Shown: positions 53,292-61,953 of the stretch, one piece after another | Position numbering within the stretch: position 1 is the stretch's first letter | Layout of the letters: each line of letters opens with the position of its first letter | NCBI GenBank assembly: GCA_024684815.1 | Contig: JAIKWL010000023.1 | Span: 1-64,000 of the forward strand | Source of the DNA: Saccharofermentans sp. | GTDB taxonomy: Bacteria; Bacillota; Clostridia; Saccharofermentanales; Saccharofermentanaceae | Length of the DNA stretch: 64,000 nt | Reading direction: 5' to 3' | Position numbers and translations under genes: made by a program | The notes under the pieces: model-generated | Database searches by the model: none | What the model was told of the DNA's origin: nothing | What the model saw: only the letters and a program-made list of their open reading frames with translations

Positions 53292-54568
53292 TAGTCCTTC
53301 TTTCTGCGATTAAGGGTGTAATAGGAACCCGCCGCCATGGTTGTTAGTGCAACTACAAAAAGAGGACCGGTCGACACGCCCGATGTAGGGAACAACTTCC
53401 AGCCTACTCTGTGGAAAAGGACCTGGATCTTACCTGCGAAAGACGAGTCAATACCTCCGCACCTCTGAAGCGCAGCGACATCAAACCAGAACTCCGTCTC
53501 ATCGTGAAGATTCCGTGTTGTGATATACATTTCTCCGAGATAATGATCAAGTGAGGAAATGTTATTTATATTTGTTGAAGTCCTTGAATCCGAGAAATAG
53601 AACAATGCGTAATGATGTGTTCCTTCCGGAAGACTTCTTGTGTTGGGGGACGGCCAGCTGAGACTGCCGTCATCACCGAGATCTACTGCGATCAGCTTCG
53701 TATGTGTATAGTCGAAGAGGATCGTAACCTCGAGGAATTCAGAACCGCGCTGATAACCGGTGTCAGAACCGTCCCAATAGTTTGTAAAGCAGTGAACATA
53801 TGCAATGCCGTCTTCGGTATAGATAGATCCCTTGGCATCTGCGTAATTGTTTGTCGTTCCTGATGTATCGTATTCTACTGTGCTTACGGGATAATACTCC
53901 CAGTCACGGTAATCACCGTCGATAACTATGCCGGAACCGTCATTATGAGGACCCGGAGTAGGTGTCGGATCATCCTCACCGTGCGATATTCCGTTTGCAT
54001 CAGCAACATCGGTGATGATATTCTCGCCGAGATAATATCCGAAATTGATCGTTGATGAATACTGGGGCAATACGGAGGAAGGGATAGCTATCTCAGTGAG
54101 GCTCGGAGCTCCCCATACTGAGTAATCGCTGTTGAAAGCTACCTGCAGTCCGCCGTTTGTGTTTGAAAGATAAGTATTGGTAACGGGATTGGTAACTTCA
54201 ATGGTATTGCCTGCTCCGCCGTTATTGTGAACCGAGATCATAAGCACTTCGCCAAGATCCGTCACGATATTAAAGTTACCGTTGTGTCTGGGGCCTGACC
54301 AGGAAGCGGAATTCTGCTGGACTTCATCAAGATAGATGTAGATCCAGTCACCGTCCCATACCATGGCACACTGATTCATCGGGTTCTGTCCGTCGTACAA
54401 AGTGGTGAAGTCATATTTAACGACACTGTCCCAGTCACTGAAATTACCGTCAATCGTTATTCCCGAATAGGAATCAGCGCTTGCGGGTAATGCAAAGTAA
54501 GGGACAACGAAAAGCGTTGCTGCAATGCCGCTCAAGACTCTGAAAAATCTGTTAAAACTCTTATTCAT
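53291..54568 (-). CDS. Surface protein with Firmicu-CTERM-type sorting signal, XrtG target
   Basis: 425 residues. Signal peptide MNKSFNRFFRVLSGIAATLF ending near ALPASADS (residue 31). Two tandem modules each begin with an IDGxxxDW motif (GITIDGNFSDWDS near 36 and GIVIDGDYRDWEY near 213), a CBM9/DOMON-like beta-sandwich signature, with a DDPTPTPGPH linker between. The C-terminus has the sorting signal: FPTSGVSTGP, hydrophobic LFVVALTTMAAGSYYTL, then NRRKKD. AAGGAGG precedes the ATG. It is the first gene of the six-gene operon, next to xrtG, which strongly suggests it is its substrate. Confidence 0.88.
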   Translation of the reverse strand: MNKSFNRFFRVLSGIAATLFVVPYFALPASADSYSGITIDGNFSDWDSVVKYDFTTLYDGQNPMNQCAMVWDGDWIYIYLDEVQQNSASWSGPRHNGNFNIVTDLGEVLMISVHNNGGAGNTIEVTNPVTNTYLSNTNGGLQVAFNSDYSVWGAPSLTEIAIPSSVLPQYSSTINFGYYLGENIITDVADANGISHGEDDPTPTPGPHNDGSGIVIDGDYRDWEYYPVSTVEYDTSGTTNNYADAKGSIYTEDGIAYVHCFTNYWDGSDTGYQRGSEFLEVTILFDYTHTKLIAVDLGDDGSLSWPSPNTRSLPEGTHHYALFYFSDSRTSTNINNISSLDHYLGEMYITTRNLHDETEFWFDVAALQRCGGIDSSFAGKIQVLFHRVGWKLFPTSGVSTGPLFVVALTTMAAGSYYTLNRRKKD

Positions 54569-54597
54569 GGTCCCTCCTTATTTTTGCAAACCATAGT

Positions 54598-54628
54598 AGG
54601 ATATCACAAACGATTTGAATTGTGTCAA
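54598..54628 (-). promoter_or_regulatory. Possible promoter of the XrtG operon
   Basis: Minus strand: a perfect -35 TTGACA (54623-54628) but a -10 of TATCCT at 19 nt (54598-54603), a weak element with long spacing, suggesting activator dependence. The -10 ends 30 nt before the ATG. The 303-nt divergent spacer 54569-54871 also holds the lipase promoter and a loose inverted repeat TGCCGC ... GCGGCA (about 54715-54754); no gene was seen in it. Confidence 0.4.
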
Positions 54629-54790
54629 CAATATGGCGATTTTTTGAAATTTGTTCATTTTTGCATCATTGCCATTTGGTTTTTGTGCAACCTGTATCAA
54701 TAAAGGCCTGAAAATGCCGCTCTCACCCTTCCCAGGGCCTCTAAAATGCGGCAATTCTTGAGTAATACCGCTCTTGCACAAGGTTCAGTA

Positions 54791-54819
54791 TTGAATATTG
54801 AATAATAGTAATCTATACT
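54791..54819 (+). promoter_or_regulatory. Sigma-A promoter of the lipase-like gene
   Basis: -35 TTGAAT (54791-54796), 17-nt spacer, -10 TATACT (54814-54819), 52 nt before the ATG. The ribosome binding site AAGGGA lies 9-14 nt before the start. Confidence 0.65.
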
Positions 54820-54871
54820 CCGTTTATAGATCAGAGGCGTAATTTCGCTGCTGTTTATAAGGGAATTATTT

Positions 54872-55696
54872 ATGAATAACGACTGTAATCTAAAATATCC
54901 GCTGCTCATGGTTCACGGAATGGGTTTTCGCGACCGGAAGCACCTGTGTTACTGGGGCAGAGTACCCGGAACTTTGGAATCACAGGGAGCAAGAGTTTTT
55001 TTCGGAAATCAGGATTCCGTAGGTTCAATTGAAAGCAATGCAAAGATAATAGCGAAAAGCCTCGACGAGGCATTGGAGATAACAGGTGCCGGGAAGGTCA
55101 ATATCCTTGCACATTCAAAAGGCGGACTTGAAGCCAGATATCTGGTCAATCACGGTTACCGCGACAAGATAGCATCCATAACAACTATAGATACTCCTCA
55201 TCACGGATCGCACACCGTGGATTTCCTGATGAAAAGTCCGAGATGGCTTGTAAAGACCGCGGCAAAAGGCACTGATATCTGGATGAAGATCTTAGGAGAC
55301 AAAAATCCCTCGAGCTACAGCTGTTTTGACAGTCTTACAACAAAGACCGCCGAACAGTTTAATATCGATAATCCGGCTCCCGAAGATGTATATTGTCAAA
55401 GCTACGCATTCATGTGTGACGGAGCATTCTCTGATCCGGTGTTCTGCATCACCTATCCTGTTGTCAGTAAATTCGACGGAGATAATGACGGTATGGTCTC
55501 TGTGGCTTCCGCCAGTTGGGAAAACTTTAAAGGGGTTCACACATCAGCTACATACAGAGGGATCTCCCATGCGGATGTCGTGGATCTGAGGCGCAGAAGA
55601 TTTACTTCCAGAACTCCCTCATCCGTAAATGAAGTCAGCGATATAACCTCTTTCTATGTGTCTGTGATCAGGGAACTTAAGCTTATGGGATACTAA
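54872..55696 (+). CDS. Alpha/beta-hydrolase, triacylglycerol lipase-like
   Basis: 274 residues without signal peptide. Oxyanion-loop motif LLMVHGMGFRD near residue 12, nucleophile elbow ILAHSKGGLEAR (Ser near residue 86) in place of GxSxG with Ala first, TIDTPHHGSHTVD (lipase-family TPHxGS), and His in ISHADVVD near residue 238. It resembles family I (Burkholderia/Bacillus) lipases but is cytosolic and lacks a Ca-binding loop that can be recognised. Substrate unknown; a membrane lipid or acyl ester is plausible. Confidence 0.85.
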   Translation: MNNDCNLKYPLLMVHGMGFRDRKHLCYWGRVPGTLESQGARVFFGNQDSVGSIESNAKIIAKSLDEALEITGAGKVNILAHSKGGLEARYLVNHGYRDKIASITTIDTPHHGSHTVDFLMKSPRWLVKTAAKGTDIWMKILGDKNPSSYSCFDSLTTKTAEQFNIDNPAPEDVYCQSYAFMCDGAFSDPVFCITYPVVSKFDGDNDGMVSVASASWENFKGVHTSATYRGISHADVVDLRRRRFTSRTPSSVNEVSDITSFYVSVIRELKLMGY

Positions 55697-55761
55697 CTAA
55701 GCATAAAACGTTCGAAATATCCGTACTTATTTAAATATCAATATAATTTTCTGCTTTCTGG

Positions 55762-55770
55762 TGTTATAAT
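55762..55770 (+). promoter_or_regulatory. Extended -10 promoter of the GT2 gene at 55810
   Basis: TGTTATAAT (55762-55770): a perfect TATAAT with a TGn extension, 39 nt before the ATG. No good -35 is present, consistent with an extended -10 promoter. Confidence 0.6.
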
Positions 55771-55809
55771 GACATGCGATTTGCAGAAGAAAGGTTTTTA
55801 TAGTCAGCT

Positions 55810-56844
55810 ATGCAAAAGCTTCTTTCGGTGGCAATCCCTTGTTACAATTCACAGGATTATGTCCGCCGGGCTATTGACAGTTTATTACCTGGTAAGGAAA
55901 AGGTAGAGGTTCTCGTCGTTGATGACGGCTCTACCGATGATACATATAAGATCGCAGAAGGATACGCAGAGAAGTATCCCGGTATTGTTCGTGTGATCCA
56001 CAAGGAAAACGGCGGTCATGGCGATGCTGTTATGACCGGACTTAATAATGCAACCGGACTTTATTACAGAGTACTTGATTCAGATGACTGGCTTGATGAA
56101 AGCGCTCTTATGAAACTTCTCGATGTCATCGAAGAGATGACTGATCCCGAAAAAGCTGCAGATCTTATCATTACCAATTATGTATATGAGAAGGTCAGAG
56201 AAGGCCGCAGTCATACGATCGACTACCGTAAGACTCTCCCCGTAGGAAGACTTTTTGATTGGAGCGAAGTCGGCAAATTTGCAACCGGTTCTTATATCCT
56301 TATGCATTCAGCCACATACCGCACCGAACTTCTCAAGAGTTCCGGGATAGATCTTCCCAAGCACACTTTCTATGTGGATCACCTTTATGTCTGCTATCCG
56401 ATGATCAATGTCTCTAAGATGTATTATCTGGATGTCGATCTTTACAGATACTTTATCGGCCGTGATGACCAGTCCGTAAACGAGAAAGTCATGCTCAGCA
56501 GAATGGATCAGCAGCTCCGCGTCAACAGACTGATGCTCTACAATCTTAATGTTGATCCTATTGCTAATAAAGAGAAAAAAGAATATCTCTATTACTATAC
56601 TGAGATCGTTACTCTCGCCACCCTTTCCTTCCTGCTCAGGACCGGAACAAAAGAAAACGAGAAGGAACTCGAGTCATTCCTCGATGAGATCCACGATAAG
56701 AGACCTGCTTACTACAAATGGATCATGGGCAGACCGTTCTACCGTCATCCGATAAGACCCCTGCGCAAACTTCCCCGCTGGATGAGCTATCCTCTCTACC
56801 GTGCTTCATATCTCGTCGCACGCAAACACTTCGGATTTAACTGA
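55810..56844 (+). CDS. Family 2 glycosyltransferase
   Basis: 344 residues, GT-A fold: SVAIPCYNSQDYVRRAI at the N-terminus, VLVVDDGSTDDT, NGGHGDAVMTGL and the DxD site YRVLDSDDWLD (about residues 86-96). No membrane helices but a basic C-terminal region (PIRPLRKLPRW) that may bind the membrane. Donor and acceptor unknown; teichoic-acid, exopolysaccharide or glycolipid synthesis are all possible. Its stop codon directly abuts the stop of the convergent flippase-like gene. Confidence 0.88.
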   Translation: MQKLLSVAIPCYNSQDYVRRAIDSLLPGKEKVEVLVVDDGSTDDTYKIAEGYAEKYPGIVRVIHKENGGHGDAVMTGLNNATGLYYRVLDSDDWLDESALMKLLDVIEEMTDPEKAADLIITNYVYEKVREGRSHTIDYRKTLPVGRLFDWSEVGKFATGSYILMHSATYRTELLKSSGIDLPKHTFYVDHLYVCYPMINVSKMYYLDVDLYRYFIGRDDQSVNEKVMLSRMDQQLRVNRLMLYNLNVDPIANKEKKEYLYYYTEIVTLATLSFLLRTGTKENEKELESFLDEIHDKRPAYYKWIMGRPFYRHPIRPLRKLPRWMSYPLYRASYLVARKHFGFN

Positions 56845-57879
56845 TCAATTATTTCCCTTATTGTCTTTGTTCCCTGTAATAATCTGAAGAAGGAACAGAC
56901 CAAGTCCGCTTATGACAAGCGGCAGCACGAAGCTGCAAAAACGTGATAAGAGCATTGCACTTCCCATAACTTCCACAGGGATAAGGTCAGCATAGAATAA
57001 AGCATATCCGTATTCTGTAACACCGGCGGCACCGGGAAGAGGCAATGAGGAAACAGATATGAATAATGAAGACTGTGTCCGTAATACGGTAAACCAGTCA
57101 AGATCTACGCATCCGATGGCACGGGCACAGAAAAACGTTACTGAGTGGAACAGTACTATCTGAACCAGTGATGTCAAAAGCATCTTAAGGAACACGGTCT
57201 TATTCATCTTCAGAAGCGCTGCAGCTTTGCGGTATGCGGCAAAAGACCGCAAAAATCCGAATCTGTCTCCGGGCTTTATCCCGCGAAGTTTCATTAATTT
57301 AAGACCTATACCGGCAAACATTCCGGCGATCTTTCTTGTAAAGAGCACACATATCAGGCATATGATAATGGCAACATTAAGAGCAAATCCTATCGGAAAT
57401 ACATAGGCAAATTTACCCTGGAGCTTAAAGACTTCTCCGCGCGAAAAGATCACTCCCAAGATACCCAGTAAGACCGCAATACATTGAAAGCTCAAAAGAG
57501 CGCACAGCAAGGTAAATGCACTGTGCGAGACTTTCAGTTTGTCTTTTGACATGAAATAAAGCTGTCCCGGCTGTCCTCCGGTAGAAGACGGAGTTATCGA
57601 GCTGAAGAAAAAACCGGCAAAAGAATACTTCATCATCTGTGCAAAAGTGATCTTATAACCGGCAAGCCTTAAACACCTGCTGATATTGATCCCGTCAGCT
57701 ATGGAATAAAGAGCCATGGCGAAAACCGCCGCCAATACCCACCTGATATCGGCGTGCTTTAATGTTCCTATGATATCCTGCCCTTGAAGTTCACGGTGAA
57801 TGACATACAATGTCGCGCCGCCAAGAAGCACAAGAAATATCGCACCAAGCCAAAGAGATTTCTTTTTTAAAAGATTCAT
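56845..57879 (-). CDS. Flippase-like membrane protein (MprF N-terminal / UPF0104 family)
   Basis: 344 residues with about eight helices. Family segments: FFFSSITPSSTGGQPGQLYFM (about residues 92-112), SLPLPGAAGVTEYGYALFY (about 278-296). The domain is the lysylphosphatidylglycerol-synthase flippase-type region without the aminoacyl transferase half. It probably moves a lipid or glycolipid across the membrane, and its convergent GT2 neighbour may make the headgroup (inference). The -10 element lies only 7 nt before the ATG and there is no Shine-Dalgarno, so a leaderless mRNA is predicted. Confidence 0.85.
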   Translation of the reverse strand: MNLLKKKSLWLGAIFLVLLGGATLYVIHRELQGQDIIGTLKHADIRWVLAAVFAMALYSIADGINISRCLRLAGYKITFAQMMKYSFAGFFFSSITPSSTGGQPGQLYFMSKDKLKVSHSAFTLLCALLSFQCIAVLLGILGVIFSRGEVFKLQGKFAYVFPIGFALNVAIIICLICVLFTRKIAGMFAGIGLKLMKLRGIKPGDRFGFLRSFAAYRKAAALLKMNKTVFLKMLLTSLVQIVLFHSVTFFCARAIGCVDLDWFTVLRTQSSLFISVSSLPLPGAAGVTEYGYALFYADLIPVEVMGSAMLLSRFCSFVLPLVISGLGLFLLQIITGNKDNKGNN

Positions 57880-57886
57880 AGGGGGA

Positions 57887-57892
57887 ATTATA
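57887..57892 (-). promoter_or_regulatory. -10 element giving a predicted leaderless transcript
   Basis: Minus strand TGCTATAAT then TCCCCCT then ATG (start at 57877-57879). With a start site 7-8 nt after an extended -10, transcription would begin at or next to the A of the ATG. The seven bases before the ATG contain no purine-rich Shine-Dalgarno. Confidence 0.6.
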
Positions 57893-57968
57893 GCATATAT
57901 GCTTTGACAGATTGAGGCATATTAAAGATATATATGCCTGCTGCTAAAAAGCATTTGCCGGTCCGGTC

Positions 57969-58817
57969 TTAACAGTTTCCCGTATAAACGTATTCCAGTT
58001 TTTCCCGTGCGATATCGGCAAGTTCATATATCCTGCCGACATCCGTGGCTTCTCTGTCACACATCTTATATCTCGGGAAAAACCTTGAGATATGAAGCGG
58101 TATCTTACTGCCGATGACATTTCCTCTCCCGTCAGTCAGACCGGCTATCCATGAGGCAAGATCTGTCATTTCCTCATAACTGTCATTCATATCAGTTACG
58201 ATCAGCATCGTAAGTTCAACATGGCAGACCTGAACAGCTCTTGTGATAAAAGTTTTTACAGTCTTAAGATCTCCGCCTAAAACCTCTTTATATGTTTTAT
58301 CCGACATGCTCTTTATATCAATGTTCATTGCATCGATATATGGTAATATTTCTTCTTCGATCTCGGGTTCTGCTGACCCGTTCGTAACGAGCACATTTTT
58401 CATTCCCGCTTCTTTTACAAGCTTTGCAGTATCCCTGACGAATTCGTATCCTGCAAGAGGTTCATTATATGTATAAGCAATGCCTATATTGCCCCTGTCT
58501 TTGTATTTCAGTGCGAGCTTTACAAGATCTTCGGGTGTTATCTCATCATCAAACTCACTGCCTGATGATCTGGATATCTCATGATTCTGGCAGAACGGAC
58601 AGAAAAGATTACACCCGTAACTTCCGACAGATAAGATCTTTGAACCCGGATAAAAACGGGATAAAGGTTTTTTCTCAATAGGATCTAAAGCAAGTGAAGT
58701 GATCCTCCCGTAATTATCAGAGACGACTTTACCCTCTCTTGCGGTTCTTGCACCGCAAGGTCCTGTCATTCCTTCCTTCAGATCGCAATGTCTGAAGCAA
58801 ACCCTGCAGACTGCCAT
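57969..58817 (-). CDS. AmmeMemoRadiSam system radical SAM enzyme
   Basis: 282 residues. Radical-SAM cluster motif in SYGCNLFCPFCQN (CxxxCxxC, about residues 68-76), preceded by a Cys-rich N-terminus (CRVCFRHCDLKEGMTGPCGAR) typical of PflA-like activases, then YTYNEPLAGYEF and NIDIKSM. This family occurs beside MEMO and AMMECR1 proteins, as here (1 nt after the fusion gene). The reaction is not established. Confidence 0.9.
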   Translation of the reverse strand: MAVCRVCFRHCDLKEGMTGPCGARTAREGKVVSDNYGRITSLALDPIEKKPLSRFYPGSKILSVGSYGCNLFCPFCQNHEISRSSGSEFDDEITPEDLVKLALKYKDRGNIGIAYTYNEPLAGYEFVRDTAKLVKEAGMKNVLVTNGSAEPEIEEEILPYIDAMNIDIKSMSDKTYKEVLGGDLKTVKTFITRAVQVCHVELTMLIVTDMNDSYEEMTDLASWIAGLTDGRGNVIGSKIPLHISRFFPRYKMCDREATDVGRIYELADIAREKLEYVYTGNC

Positions 58818-58818
58818 A

Positions 58819-60216
58819 TCACCTGTACCTTACGACTTCAAATCTTTCAAGCCTGTAATCGTCCGAATGAGATATCCCGCCCTTGCGCATCGCAATATCT
58901 ATCTGATCTTCAACGGTGTCGACGCCTTCAAGATCAGGAAGCAGGAGCCCCCTTCTCGAACCGCACGATACGATGACACCGTAGCGCTTGACATCCAGTT
59001 CCTCCGGACCTTTTATACTCTCCGGTTTTCCGAGGATGTCAACGTTTATCTCAAGAAGATCAAGTTCATCCTCCCTTACCCTGTCAAATCTCGGATCGCG
59101 GGACACGGCGCTAATGGCATTGCTGATTATCTCTTCAGCGATCGAATCACGGACCGGCGATATCGTGCCGATACAGCCTCTTAACATGCCGTTTTTATGA
59201 ACTGATACGAAAGTGCCTGCCCGTTCTTTGACAGCTTCCTGCGGCAGATCGTCTGCCAGTCCTTCAGGGAGCTCTATAGGGAATCTCAGTTTTTTATTGG
59301 TCTTCACATATTTTTCGATAGTTGCCCTGGCAAGCCTGACATAAGGAGAAGACCCCCAGGCCTGCGCCTTTAACCTGTCTGCCATGATCTTGAGAAAACA
59401 TCTTTCCTTGTTCATTCCCCCGGGCTCGAAAATACATATGCCGTACCCGACGCCCGTTACATCCTGATGCGACAACACTTCCGGCTTTACATCAACACCG
59501 TCAAGGGTCCCCGCCATTATCACGAACGACCGATGTCCGCACTCCGCAGCCTTATCAAGGAACTCCTCATCAAATCCGAGCATTCCCTCAAAATCGGCTT
59601 TTGCTGCAGCTTCCATTATCTTCTCATCGTAAACGGGTCCTTCAGGAGCAAATCCGTACGGACCGTAGTCTTTGAGTTTGTGAGACAGATCACCGCTTGC
59701 CACTATCACTGTCTTACGGTCCAGTTCTTCTGAAACCTGCCTGATGAAAGTTCCGAACTTGTAGTGATCAGCCAGAGGAAGTCCTGAAAGACCGATCCTA
59801 ATTATCTTTCCGCCCTGATAGTATTTTCTGATGAAATACAGGGGCACCATGGTGCCGTGATCGAGGTCCTTGTCGCGCTGACCTGAAGTGCCGCCGGGAA
59901 AACCGTGTTCTTCGAGAAGTTCTTCCAGTCTTAAGACAAATTCAGTGTCATAAGTCTCAGCAAATCTCACCTGAGGAGCACCGAAATTTCCGAAGTCACC
60001 TGTCGCTCCCGCGCCCGGTGAGATATGAAAATAATCGGCATACATCACTGAATGAGGACTTAAGATAACGATCGTGTCAGGTGCAACCTTCGAGATCTCT
60101 TCTGCAACACGTTCATATGCTTTTGTCGTCTCTATGATCTTCTTTTCTCCGCCTCTTCCCACATCAGGTACTATAAGCGGCGGATGCGGTACCATATAAG
60201 CAGCTTTGATTCCCAT
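58819..60216 (-). CDS. AmmeMemoRadiSam protein: MEMO/LigB-like domain fused to AMMECR1
   Basis: 465 residues from the ATG at 60214-60216 (AGAGGT upstream; a TTG six codons earlier is less likely). Residues 1-270 form an extradiol-dioxygenase-like (LigB/MEMO) domain: VPHPPLIVPDVGRG, ILSPHSVMYADYF, DLDHGTMVPLYF, ASGDLSHKL. Residues 275-465 form an AMMECR1 domain with the LRGCIGT signature, AVSRDPRFDRV and GRRGLLLPDLEGV-type end. Fusing protein B with protein A supports a physical complex, with the radical SAM enzyme encoded next. Confidence 0.92.
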   Translation of the reverse strand: MGIKAAYMVPHPPLIVPDVGRGGEKKIIETTKAYERVAEEISKVAPDTIVILSPHSVMYADYFHISPGAGATGDFGNFGAPQVRFAETYDTEFVLRLEELLEEHGFPGGTSGQRDKDLDHGTMVPLYFIRKYYQGGKIIRIGLSGLPLADHYKFGTFIRQVSEELDRKTVIVASGDLSHKLKDYGPYGFAPEGPVYDEKIMEAAAKADFEGMLGFDEEFLDKAAECGHRSFVIMAGTLDGVDVKPEVLSHQDVTGVGYGICIFEPGGMNKERCFLKIMADRLKAQAWGSSPYVRLARATIEKYVKTNKKLRFPIELPEGLADDLPQEAVKERAGTFVSVHKNGMLRGCIGTISPVRDSIAEEIISNAISAVSRDPRFDRVREDELDLLEINVDILGKPESIKGPEELDVKRYGVIVSCGSRRGLLLPDLEGVDTVEDQIDIAMRKGGISHSDDYRLERFEVVRYR

Positions 60217-60234
60217 TTCAGATACCTCTGACAA

Positions 60235-60756
60235 CTAGATCTGTATTTCGCTTATTGTTCTGTCGTAATCCTCTTTTATTATAACTAACTGTTCTCCTGC
60301 ATTGCCAAAGCCTTCGATAAATTTCCGGTTCTCATCCTTAAGGAAGTCAACTGTAAGACCGGCATCGTCAAGCCTTGATTCTATATCAGAAGCATGTGTC
60401 TTTATTTCTTCAAAATGGGAATCGATATATTCCCCGGTCATGGCAAGACAGATAAAACATATCTGTGCCAGGTAATCCTCATCAAGATCCTGACGCCATG
60501 TATAAGGGATATAGCAGCCTTCTACTATAAGATTCTGGTCATTCTCTATGGCCGTCTTTATCATCTCACGGACAACAGGCCAGAGATAATCCGTCAGCTT
60601 GTCATCGTCCTCCGGTGTAAGATCGGTATTACCGCTTCTTATCAGACCCATCTTCAGATGATCGACGGACAGATACGGGAATCTGTATCTCTCCAAAAGC
60701 TTCTGCGACAGAAGTGTCTTCCCGGTATGGGAAGCTCCGGTTATCAGTATGATCAT
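60235..60756 (-). CDS. P-loop kinase, possible 2-phosphoglycerate-kinase-like
   Basis: 173 residues. P-loop ITGASHTGKTLLSQKL (residues 5-20), then YLSVDHLKMGLIRSG and IVEGCYIPY with a Walker B-like Glu. Such small adenylate-kinase-fold proteins phosphorylate small metabolites; the substrate cannot be told. AGAGGAC precedes the ATG. It lies 18 nt before the MEMO-AMMECR1 gene on the same strand, so a functional link is possible. Confidence 0.7.
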   Translation of the reverse strand: MIILITGASHTGKTLLSQKLLERYRFPYLSVDHLKMGLIRSGNTDLTPEDDDKLTDYLWPVVREMIKTAIENDQNLIVEGCYIPYTWRQDLDEDYLAQICFICLAMTGEYIDSHFEEIKTHASDIESRLDDAGLTVDFLKDENRKFIEGFGNAGEQLVIIKEDYDRTISEIQI

Positions 60757-60787
60757 ATAGCCTGTCCTCTTAAATACTTTGGCGAGC

Positions 60788-61843
60788 TTAACTCAAGAGT
60801 TCCACAACATTTCCCTGCGCATCTTTGATGTAGTGATGAGCAGGAAGTGCGCCGCCGCAGTGCGGACATGTCGTGTGCATGCCTATGATGTATATGCCCC
60901 CGCAGAAATTGCACGGTTCCTGATATACTGCCGTAAGTTCGCAAAGCTTTGCGTTCTTGTATTCCTCCGGTACCTTTTCCGGTTTGTAAGCCACTGCAAA
61001 TGAATACCAGGTAATAAGAGCAAAAAGAACAAAAACAAACAGTCCTGAGAAAAACATGACCTTATTCATCCGGACCTTCATCATTTGCGGATTGTATTCG
61101 TCAAAAGTAACTGCGATCGCAGTATCCACATCATATTTATCACGCTGCAGAAGACGTGTATGAAGTGATTCCGTAAATCTGTCAGCAATATCTTCCGTAA
61201 GGATCGGATCAGTGTTGTTGCCTTGCATTCCTTCCCAGTACCAGTCGTTGAAACCGTTGTCCTTCTCAGCTTCGGAGTAAACAATAAGCCAGTGATATTC
61301 ATCACGGAAACGGTTGACATAGAGATCATATGCATAAGCTTCAAGATTAGTATAGTTTTCCTGCCATGTCTCGTTGCTTATCGTAACCACGGCCGGAACA
61401 ATGCCTGTGGTATCGAAAAAAGACTCCATTGACTCTTTGAGTCTGTCTTCATCTTTAATTACACCTATATTGTCTTCAACGACAAGCTCCGGGCATTTAT
61501 GGTAATAGGTCAGTCTTTTCGGAGGCTGAAAAGAAAAACACATTGCTATTACACTTCCGATCAGGATCGGGAGAAAAAACAGGAAAAAGATTATCAGACC
61601 GCTAATGAGCGGCATCGGATCCCTTTTCCTGATATCGTAATTCGAATAAATGAAGTACGGCTTGTTATCCCTGTAATAGAGATATCTTCTGGAGCCTTTA
61701 AAAGGCTGGGAAGATGTCCTTCTGTTGCTGGGAAGTCCGCCGCCGCTGCTGCTTCCGCCGCTTCTCCTGCTTGAACTGTGGTGTGATCCTCCGCTGCTGT
61801 GACTGCCGCCGGAGTGTGAACCGCCTCCTGATGAATGTGGCAT
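60788..61843 (-). CDS. TPM-like membrane protein with Ser/Gly/His-rich N-terminus and zinc ribbon
   Basis: 351 residues. The N-terminus (1-50) is almost only Ser, Gly, His and Arg, followed by a helix (about 77-103), an extracellular TPM/YgcG-like domain (DRLKESMESFFDTTGIVPAVV ... YHWLIVYSEAEKDNGF), a second helix (about 262-285) and a C-terminal zinc ribbon CNFCGG ... CPHCGG (about 313-334). GGAGAA precedes the ATG. Function unknown. The neighbour at 61954 also pairs zinc ribbons with a membrane helix. Confidence 0.75.
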   Translation of the reverse strand: MPHSSGGGSHSGGSHSSGGSHHSSSRRSGGSSSGGGLPSNRRTSSQPFKGSRRYLYYRDNKPYFIYSNYDIRKRDPMPLISGLIIFFLFFLPILIGSVIAMCFSFQPPKRLTYYHKCPELVVEDNIGVIKDEDRLKESMESFFDTTGIVPAVVTISNETWQENYTNLEAYAYDLYVNRFRDEYHWLIVYSEAEKDNGFNDWYWEGMQGNNTDPILTEDIADRFTESLHTRLLQRDKYDVDTAIAVTFDEYNPQMMKVRMNKVMFFSGLFVFVLFALITWYSFAVAYKPEKVPEEYKNAKLCELTAVYQEPCNFCGGIYIIGMHTTCPHCGGALPAHHYIKDAQGNVVELLS

Positions 61844-61953
61844 TTTGATTCTCCTATCCTTATTCCTTATTTGAACATGAACCGACGGGTAACGGTCTTT
61901 TAATCAAATATATTATATATTCTTCACGCGTGTTTCGGAATATAAGAGGTCCG

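Noticed and set aside
54578..54909. Two short minus-strand reading frames in the divergent spacer
   Set aside because: They cross promoter sequences of both flanking genes, lack ribosome binding sites and show no protein-like pattern.
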